Part shown: in pieces, positions 56,525-64,000 of the stretch | Numbering within the stretch: position 1 is the stretch's first letter | Layout: every line of letters starts with the position of its first letter | Assembly: GCA_965178125.1 (NCBI GenBank) | Contig: OZ237739.1 | Location: forward strand, 1,302,001-1,366,000 | Source of the DNA: Bilabrum cf. latius | Taxonomy: Eukaryota > Bigyra: Bicosoecida > Bigyra > Bicosoecida | Length of the DNA: 64,000 bases | Direction of reading: 5' to 3' | Program-made: the position numbers and the translations under genes | The notes under the pieces: model-generated | Seen by the model: the letters and a program-made list of their open reading frames with translations, nothing else | Told to the model about the DNA's origin: nothing | Database searches by the model: none

Positions 56525-59500
56525 TCAATCATCGGTCTCGCTCGATACGCCCGCTGTCGGGGGCCATCGCCGAGGCAGCTGATCCGCAGCCGTACCAGTG
56601 GGATGCTCCCTGGAGGCACCTACTCGAATCTCGCGTGCTCGCTCAGAGGGCGGCACGTCTGCTGCCCTGCCACCCCGCACAACCTGCGCCATCTCGGGTC
56701 CCGCCGGTCCGGTCGCATGCGACGCGCTCATCCAGGCCCCTGCCCCGTGCTCGCCTTCCGCGTCTTCAAACACGGCGCCCGGCACGTCCCGATCGGCGGC
56801 ATCAGCACCGCCTTCCTGCGCGCTTTGACCGGCAGTATCCCGCAAACCGGCTCCTTGCGCCTGTGTATTTGATGCAGTTGCACCCGTGCTGCGTTGGACA
56901 AGCTCGTGCTTGCCATGGAGGCCAGCGCGTCCATCAGCGCCACCAGCGCCGTCACCTGCTGCTCGGAGGGCTGCCACTCGCCGCCGGAGCACCTCTGCTC
57001 TGGCCATCGCGGCGTTAGGAACACTCTTTGCGAGTGTGGTATCATGCTGTGCTTGGTTGGTCGGGTGCAGCCCGTCTTGCTGTTGGTCCTGAGATCGAGG
57101 TCGCTCAATGCCCATTCCGCGATGAGCTATCACGGCGCTGCGGAGATGCTTTTTTCCTACATAATCTTCCCGCTCTTTGTCTGCATCATCAAAGGGGAGG
57201 CCCTCGTCCCATTCAGGCAGCAAGGCAGCTGCTGTGGGGCCCACAGGTTGGTGAGCATCTGGTCCACGAATCGCTGCCTGCCCCTCTGCCGCTGCAATCG
57301 CCGCGATTCCAGTATTCCGAGAGAGATCGACTCGCCCCGTGGCGTAGTCTGCGTACGTATCACGCACTTGAGCGCGATCGGGAGACCAGGGCGATGTCAT
57401 TGCAGCTCGCCATGCCCCCACGTGGCGCTGGCTCGGCCGGTTGCTGGCAGTCAACCTACGGCCGGGAACAAGTGGCAATCCTTCCTCCACTCGGCGCTTA
57501 GACGATTCCAGTCCAGCTCGGAGAGCTTCATCAGAGCTTTTTGGGCGGTTTTCTTTCCTGGAGTCCTCGGTTGGCTCCTGTGGGCGCGTCGGCAGCGCCG
57601 AGGTCGATCGAATGTGCCGGTGGTGCCGCCGGCTGCCGGCTGTTCTAATCGCCTACGCGGGTTCCGTCGGGCAACCAGCGGATCGAAGACTTTCGCTTAT
57701 TCCTTCCGAATCCGCTGCCGGGGGCTGCTTAGTGCCTGCTGGTGGTGCCGAGTGCCCAATGACAGCCTTCGGATCGCCACCGCCGACACCCGCTGCAAGG
57801 CCATATGATGAGCGGGTGAAGAGATCTTTCGTGTCAAATAGGCTATAACGCAAGCAGATTGACACTGCTACTGTTCACTCACACTGTTCGTCTAAATGCG
57901 TCGGACCGGTCGCCTGTGGCTTGTCGCCGGCGGCGTCCTCGATAGATGTCGCAAGCCGGCCGGGACCGTCTGGTAGTGCTGGCGCCACGGTATCGACTTT
58001 AGGTGTAGATGCTGCCACCCTGGCGTCACGTTTAGTCTTCTTTACAGCCGCACTTAATTCGCCGCTCGATGTATCCATGCCGACAGGATCAGCTTGACCC
58101 GCGGTCTCCTGTGTGCCAGGGCCACCTGCGAAAGGAGTGTTGCGCAACGGGTGACAACGGCCCATCTTGAAGAGATGCATCCGATCTAGACGGATGGCCT
58201 TGGGATCAGCTCCTGGCCCAATCCAAGAGACCAACTAAGGCCGCAAATCAAGCAAGCAGAGTGTCTCACGTTCGTCTGCAGCAGCCCGCCCAAGGTCAGG
58301 ACCGTTGCCTCTCTCATGGGGTCCAGACTCCTACTCCTGATCCTGATCCACGCCTCCATCACCTGCCTCCATGAGCAACTTGCCCTCTTCGTACTCTCGC
58401 CTGCGGATGAACGCGGGGGTTCCCAGGGGCGAAAACGCGCTCGACTCCTTCGATGGCAGCGGCTCACCCCTGTCTCTGGCTGCCTTGCGAGCCACTGCCT
58501 GCACCACCGCCAGCAGGCACGCGTCGGGGGACCGGCGAAACCGCTCCCGCAGCTGCGCAGGGCTGAGGGGCTTCACACCACGCTCTTGCCACTCCTTGGC
58601 TCCCTGCTCCTCAGGTGCATCGCACTGCTGTGCCTGCCTAGAGGCCGAGACAGAAGAGCCCATGCCTGGGAGAGTCCGCCCGTGCATCGAGCCGGCCTTG
58701 CTTGCATACGGCGAGAGGGGAGCTCGAGCAGAGGCGGGGGGACTAAACCGACGCTGTTGGCTGGTGTGTGTCATTGCCGGGCTGCGTGTAATGGCACCTC
58801 TGATATGGCGCTAGTAGGACTGGGTGGCGCCCCTCGGGGCAGGGTGCTTTGGCCCGGGCCCGGGGGGGCGGGCTGGGGACGGAGAGGGTGCAGATGATGC
58901 GGCCGGGCGCGGATCTAATTGTTCCTCGCTCTAATCAGCGTGTGCGGCGGCCCCGGACAGCTCCGCTGCCAGGTTGCGGGCCACGGCGTGCCCCAGGTGC
59001 TCGCCCGTCTCGCCCGCTGCAGCTCCGATTACAGGCTGCTTGCTCGACGGTCCTCCGGTGCTCAACCTTCCCCCCGCGGGGCTGTCCCGCGGCTGAGATG
59101 TACGCCTGAGCCTCGCATCAATGTATGGCGTCTTCGATTCCTCTGCCCTGTGCACGGCTTCCGCAACTGCAGTCGAGATGGCTGACGCCAGCCTTCCGTT
59201 GCGGCGCGGGGTTCTCGTCGAAGCAGCGCCGGTACTTTTTCGAGACATGCTGCCTGCTAAAAGACGCTCAACCTTACGTTCGGCCTCCTCCCGTGCCATC
59301 GGGTTGTTCGGGCTTACGCTGGCGAGAGCGCGGTGGACCTGCACAGAGGAAACGGCAACGCATAGCACACAAGCAGCAATTCAGCCGTCCGGAGTGAGTA
59401 AAGCACCTGCTGCCACTACTCATCTCACAAGTTCGCCCTTAGACAGCCTATACTCTTCTTCGTCATGCTAGTAACTGTTCCAGGCTGGCTTTGGTCGAGC

Positions 59501-59557
59501 TGCACGCGGACGCACCGACGTTCCAGCTTTCCGCTGCGAATGCCTCCTATGCTGCAT
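56525..59557 (-). CDS. Unknown protein, longer tandem paralogue (950 residues)
   Basis: Three exons (59557-59429, 59338-57883, 57792-56525) with two 90-nt introns keep one frame from ATG to TGA. The first splice joins 'YRLSKGEL' to 'VHRALASVSPNNPMAREEAE', and the second joins 'THLDEQ' to 'GVGGGDPKAVIG'. The second intron also removes an in-frame TGA at 57875, which supports it. UAGs lie at 59468, 58931, 58811, 58331, 58235 and 57653. Ordered-looking parts include 'LRERFRRSPDACLLAVVQAV', 'LLDLRP-UAG-LVSWIGPG' and 'RPKSSDEALRAGLESSKRRV'; the last is shared with the shorter copy. The protein is Arg/Ala-rich, without signal peptide or membrane segment. I do not recognise the family. Duplication in tandem and the conserved C-terminal motif argue that it is a genuine gene under some constraint. 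Confidence 0.62.
56539..56621. repeat. Near-identical 83-bp block, copy 2
   Basis: This is the partner of 54236-54318. It encodes 'HPTGTAADQLPRRWPPTAGV' near the C-terminus of the longer paralogue. Flanking sequence is much more diverged than the block. Confidence 0.9.
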
Positions 59558-59895
59558 CCGCTGCGATGGCTTCATCGCTTAAATATAGATATAGGCTCCA
59601 AATAAAGCAACCTTGCACCTTTCTACAGGAATGAAGCAAAATATGCGACTGAAAACCGAAACGAAAATTTGAATCCGTAACGGGGCTCAGGGCCGATTTC
59701 AAATCTTCATCTTTCAAATAAGCCACACGCAAACCCACCCCGGCAGCGCTTTGGGAGATGTTGGCGGGCCCTCTGTAACAAAATAAATTTAGGGGAATCG
59801 CTCAGTGAGCAATCATGTACCTGCCGCTCCCAGCGCCTGCACGCTCGCCAAAGGTATCTCTAGGCCTACTAGTAAAAGTAAGCGGAACTCGCACC
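59558..59895. other. 338-bp AT-rich intergenic region
   Basis: This low-GC stretch lies between the stop of the ABCC gene and the start of the longer unknown paralogue, both on the minus strand. It should hold the promoter of the paralogue and the 3' end of the transporter transcript. No coding sequence was seen. Confidence 0.45.
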
Positions 59896-62800
59896 TCACT
59901 CCCCCGCATAATGCTGCTCCTGCTTGGCCCTGTAAGCCTCGAGAGCCTGGGCGCGGAGCTGCCTGGCCGTGGCCTCCCCTGTCTGGTCCACCAGGGAGGC
60001 AAGCAGCCCGGGCGCGCACCCACTCGTCACACCCCGTCCGCCTCCCATGTTCCCGTCCCCATCCGCACCCGAGTCCACCTTCCCGTGCTCCCCCGCCAGA
60101 CCCAGCAGCTCGGCAGGGTGCCCGAACTCGGCCACCTCTCCGTCCTTCATCGCCAAAATGTAGTCCGAGTCCATCACGGTGCCCAGCCGGTGCGCCACGA
60201 TGAGCATGGTCGACCCCTTCAGATCGCTGCGGATGGCCCGCTGGATCACGGCGTCCTCCGCAGGGGACACTGAGGACGTGGCCTCATCCATCACGCACAC
60301 GCGGCTCTTGCGGAGAATCGCCCGAGCCAGGCACAGCAGCTGCCGCTCCCCCGCAGACCAGTTCCCCCCGCCGTCCTCCACCTCTGCGTCCAAACCGCCG
60401 CGCCCGGCCCCGGAACCACTCGCCACACCGACCGCACTCGTCACACCAGACCTCGTCACACCACCACCACCACCACCACCACCGCCGCCGCCCTGCCTCC
60501 TCACCGCATCCCCCAGGCCCACCCTGTCCAGCGCCTCCCACAGCTGCTCGTCCGAATACTCTCCGAACGGGGCCAAGTTGTACCTCACAGTGCCGCTGAA
60601 GAGCACCGGGTCCTGGGGAACAAGGCTCATGGAGCTCCTGAGCTTGCCCAGGGGCACGCCCGCCACGTCCACGCCGTCGATCTTGATGCAGCCTCCCGCG
60701 AAATCGATCATCCGGAACATGGCGAGCATCAGCGTGCTTTTGCCGCTACCCGTGCGGCCTACGATGCCCACCCTGCTGCCCGCCGGCACCTTGATGCTGA
60801 CGTCCTTGAGCACCAGGGGCAGACCCTCGCGGTACCGCGCGCTCAGCCCAGACAGCTCGACATGGCCCCGGAACGGCCAGCGCCGAAGCTCGCTGGGCCA
60901 TCGGGACCGGTCCCAGCCGGGCGCCAATCGAAGCAGGCTGGTGGGAACGCCCACTCGCGCCGCCCAGCCCCCCCGCTCCCCTTGTTGTTCCCTGGATCCC
61001 GCCGCCCCCTCGCTGCCCTCGTGCTCCGCCGCTGCCCCGATGGCCCGGTCCTCCGCCTCTGGACCCGCGGTCAGCTGCTCCCTGGGCACCCTCCCTATGT
61101 AGAAGAGCAGCCGCTCCACCGAGGTGAACAGGGCCTCTGCCTCGCTCGCCTGCCGCGTGGCGAACTGGAACACCCCCGCCGTCTGCAGCGCAAACACGAG
61201 AGCCAGGCCGGCGATGCCCCCGGACTCCGTGCCTCTCGAGAGGACAGCCACCAGAGCGGTGCTGAACACGATCAGCGTGGTCACTGTGTCGAGGCGGATC
61301 CCCACCCATCGGTTGCAGCCGTAGAACGACGTGTAGGCCCTGTCATTCGCATCGGACAGGGCAAGGAACCTCTCGAAGTATGCGTCCCCGGCCCCGAACG
61401 CACGCAGGGTGGAGATACCCTCAAGCGAGGTCTGCAGGAGAGACACGATCGGGGACCGACTGACACCATCCAGCCGCTTGAGGGCCCGCACGCTCCTCCT
61501 GAAATACTGCAGGATGGCGTAAAAGAGGTAGGCGATGGGCAGCGCGCCCACCAGAAACCAGGGCAGGAACACCGCAACGCTGACGATGGACAGGCCAACG
61601 AGAGACACAGTCTCCAGTGTGGTTTGCAGCACGGTGGGCAGGGTCTGGTCCACCAGATCCTAGTCCGAGGTGAACCTGTTGATGATCCTGCCCAGCGGAG
61701 TCCGGTCGAAAAAGCTCCTCGTGGCCTGGATGATGGATGCAAACACCTCGTCGTGCACATTGCGGGACGCCTCCAGAGACACCAGGGCGAAGGTGGCGCC
61801 GAACAGCAGGGACAGGGCGAAGACAGCCGAGCTGGCGATCACATACGTCGTCGTGAAACGGATCAAGTCGTCCTCCGCCAGCCCAGCCCGCGTCGTGACG
61901 TTGGCAGGCAGCCCGTCTTTTGCAGCCGCGGCCGATGCGTCCACCCACTCGCTTACCGAGAAATCCGCGACCACCCTAGAGCTTCTGCTGGCCAGCAGCA
62001 GCACCAGAATCAGCACGCCCAGCCAGCAGGAGCCCCCTGCCGCGAAGTACTTCCCGACTGTACTGCACGACACGCTGCCTTCTTTCCTGTCCTCTTCTGA
62101 GGTGAGCGTCCCGCTCGCTGGCTTACCAGTAGCCGCCGGCTTCTCGTCAGCCGACGGAGCGGCGGCCGCCTGGAGAACATCACTCTGACTGGAGCCTGCG
62201 GCAGAGGCGCCACCGTTGCTACTGGGCTGCGCGGACCCGCCCTGCCCGGCAATCTTGCTGGCCTCCTGGATGCCGACATCCACGTCGCTGGCTGCAGCTG
62301 TCGCCTGGGACGCGGCCGCCCCAACGTTCGCCTGCTGGTTGCCCGCCGCCGAGCTTTGCGCGTCATCTTCGCCGTCTTGCTTGCCGCTTGCCTCGTTCGG
62401 ACCATTGGTCTAGGCTTCCGATGCGGGTGGCGACGGAGAGGGCGAGGGCGACACGGAGCAGCCGTACATGCCCATGTCGACCCCCGCATCGCATAGCTGG
62501 GCAAAGCTGCCCGTGTGCTGCACCTCGCCCTGGGCCAGTATCACCACCTGGTCGCACTGGGGCAACCACTGGACCTGGTGGGTGACCAGCAGCACGGTCT
62601 TGCCCTGCTGCCGAAGCATCCCGTCGATGCACTGCTCCCACAGGTGCCGCCCCACGTGAGTGTCCACGGCGCTCAGGGGATCGTCCAGCAGCACAACGTC
62701 TGCGTTTGCGTACACCGCCCTGGCCAGCGTGATGCGTGCCTTTTGTCCCCCAGATGCGTTGAACCCCCTGGCGCCCAGCTCTGTCTGGTCCCCGTTCGGA

Positions 62801-64000
62801 AACATGGCCAAGTCGCTCTCGAGCGCGCAAGCCCGCACCACCTCCCGATACCTCTTCTCATCGAACTAGCTGCCAAACAGGATGTTGTCTCGAACAGAGG
62901 CATTGAAGATCCACGCCTCCTGCGCGACGTACGACACGCTGCCGCGAAGGCCCGAGCTCCCGCCCAGCTTCACCATGCGGCCCAGCAGGGCACCCAGCAG
63001 GCTGCTCTTGCCCGAGCCTACCGGCCCAGCAATGCCCACCACGGACCCCTTCGGCACCTCCAGTGACACGTCTCGCAAATGGAAGCCGCCGCCCGCACCG
63101 GTGCCGCTCTTGTCCACTGGCTGTATCACCTTACCACTGGCCGTCTTATCGGGAGCTTCGGTGCTATCGCCACCCTTGGTGGTCTGCTTGCTCTGGCCGC
63201 CTGCCGCCTTACCGCCCCCTCTGCCTGCGTTGGGTCCCGGTGACGGAGCGCCTCTTCTCTGCAGCACCTGCGCAAGCGCTTGTTCCCTGTCCCTGTCTTC
63301 CTGCCGGTACCAGGCAAAGGTGGCGCCATGCAGCCGCACGGCCACGGGTCTGGCCTCCGCATCCGCATCGGCATCCGCTGCACTGGCACTCTTGTCTCCA
63401 GCTGAGGGCGCTGCAAATCGCCCATTGGTTGGGTGTGACCCGTCTCCGTTCAGCTCAGCTACGGCCTCATCGTCCGCATCTGTCGACCCGGGCGCGTCCG
63501 CCAAGGCCACCGCGGTGCTGGAGCTAGCCGATCCGCTATGTGATGGCTTGTTCGCGCTGGGCGAGTTGGTTGGCTCGTCTTCAAGTCGGTCAGGCATGTC
63601 CCCGCGGGAAGCTTCTGGCAGCAGCAAGAAGGCCTGTGCCCTTTCAACGCCCACGATCGCCTCGCTGACGAAGCGCAGGCCCAGGGGTCCAACCGTGACT
63701 GGGAACCGCAGCACGTTGAACAGAGCCAGCACGCTCCACGCGGCATCCGCCCTGAGGGGCTCCCCCAGCACCAGGGAGTGGAAGAGGAACGTGACCAGGC
63801 CAACGATGAGGCTGGAGGTGAAGCCCAAACCGGAAGAACACGCCCGGATCCACGCGGCCGTCCGCAGGTGCGCCACTTCCTCCCCCCTGATGTGCGCCAC
63901 CCTCGCAGCGAAAGGGGCCTCCCAGGCCATCTGCTTGACCAGGCGGATCCCGCGCAGCACCTCGGTCATGAGACGGACCCTCTGGTCGGTCAGACGGACG
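59896..64000 (-). CDS. ABCC-type (MRP) ABC transporter, 5' end outside window
   Basis: The visible 1,367 codons run from the window edge to TGA at 59896-59898. They begin in the first membrane domain ('RLTDQRVRLMTEVLRGIRLV', the MRP hallmark). NBD1 has Walker A 'GIAGPVGSGKSS', signature 'FNASGGQKARI' and degenerate Walker B 'VVLLDDPLSAVD', as is usual in ABCC. Then come the second membrane domain ('RIINRFTSD-UAG-DLVDQTLP') and NBD2 with Walker A 'GIVGRTGSGKST', signature 'NWSAGERQL' and Walker B 'VCVMDEAT'. ABCC proteins export glutathione or glucuronide conjugates and drugs across plasma or vacuolar membranes; the substrate is unknown. UAGs: 62866 ('NILFGS-UAG-FDEKRY', Gln in human MRP1 at this place), 62410 and 61660. 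NBD2 carries a long poly-Gly insert after 'DAVRRQ' and lacks the D-loop Asp (60265). NBD1 is preceded by a disordered Ala/Ser insert. Confidence 0.92.

Noticed and set aside
54236-56621. Long terminal or terminal direct repeats of a mobile element (83-bp blocks)
   Set aside because: The blocks lie inside matching C-terminal coding sequence of two paralogous genes, and no transposase or integrase lies between them.
2131-63999. Widespread pseudogenes or nonsense mutations, or readthrough/pyrrolysine at UAG
   Set aside because: Only UAG recurs in frame, never UAA or UGA, across nearly all genes including core housekeeping ones, with domains intact on both sides. Pyrrolysine and programmed readthrough do not occur at about 100 sites in one region of a nuclear genome.
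2131-63999. UAG = leucine instead of glutamine
   Set aside because: Leu is tolerable at a few sites (DENR 17871, ABCC 61660, LRR 21691) but not in the Gln runs, the UAG-Gly array or the SRQLA motif. These contexts favour Gln.

Overview
The window is nuclear DNA from a GC-rich, gene-dense eukaryotic microbe. The gene set is eukaryotic: Timeless, DENR, Ataxin-2, dynactin p62, a TOM40-like barrel, HYPK, a p24-like protein and an ABCC transporter. Genes carry short GT-AG introns (about 81-190 nt). I cannot name the species. Dynactin p62 argues against land plants and red algae. The bacterial-type translation factors with targeting leaders (EttA, RsfS) show an active organelle, and the cysteine repeat at the left edge is of a type I associate with stramenopiles and alveolates. 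No rRNA, tRNA, CRISPR array or complete mobile element was seen.

The key to reading this window is that UAG is a sense codon, almost certainly glutamine, while UGA and UAA terminate. Read with the standard code, 18 of the 20 genes break into fragments. Read with UAG=Gln they become single frames that match known families end to end. By hand count there are about 100 in-frame UAG codons. Two genes end in TAA (6715 and 53998) and the other eighteen end in TGA. The best evidence for Gln is UAG inside Q-rich runs (7112-7132, 19531-19548, 5530-5547), an eight-fold UAG-Gly repeat in the Ataxin-2 tail (9425-9469), and UAG at the Gln of a conserved 'SRQLA' motif in a thioesterase (36907).

Layout. 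1-6.7 kb (+): 3' end of a Cys-rich protein, an SGNH hydrolase with a 41-fold Ala-Gly tail, and an LRR protein with Lys-Gly tracts. 6.9-8.9 kb (+): organelle-targeted EttA-like ABCF ATPase. 9.0-17.0 kb (-): Ataxin-2 and Timeless, the latter divergent from DENR (+, 17.1-18.0 kb). 18.2-19.7 kb (-): TOM40-like barrel. 20.1-33.0 kb (+): a 4,282-residue LRR/IQ-motif protein in a single exon. 33.1-33.8 kb (+): small mitochondrial-type protein. 33.9-37.9 kb (-): dynactin p62 and a HotDog thioesterase. 38.0-45.8 kb (-): a 2,563-residue low-complexity protein. 46.8-48.2 kb (+): a Ser-rich protein. 48.4-53.2 kb (-): an AP2-like/RsfS fusion and an oversized p24-like protein. 53.4-54.0 kb (+): HYPK. 54.2-59.6 kb (-): two tandem paralogues of unknown function. 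59.9-64.0 kb (-): ABCC transporter, cut by the window edge.

The genes are not one pathway. They are housekeeping and cytoskeletal functions: replication-fork protection, translation re-initiation, RNA-granule biology, organelle translation and import, dynein cargo transport, secretory traffic and membrane export. Spacing is tight (about 90-200 bp), with several divergent pairs that probably share promoters.
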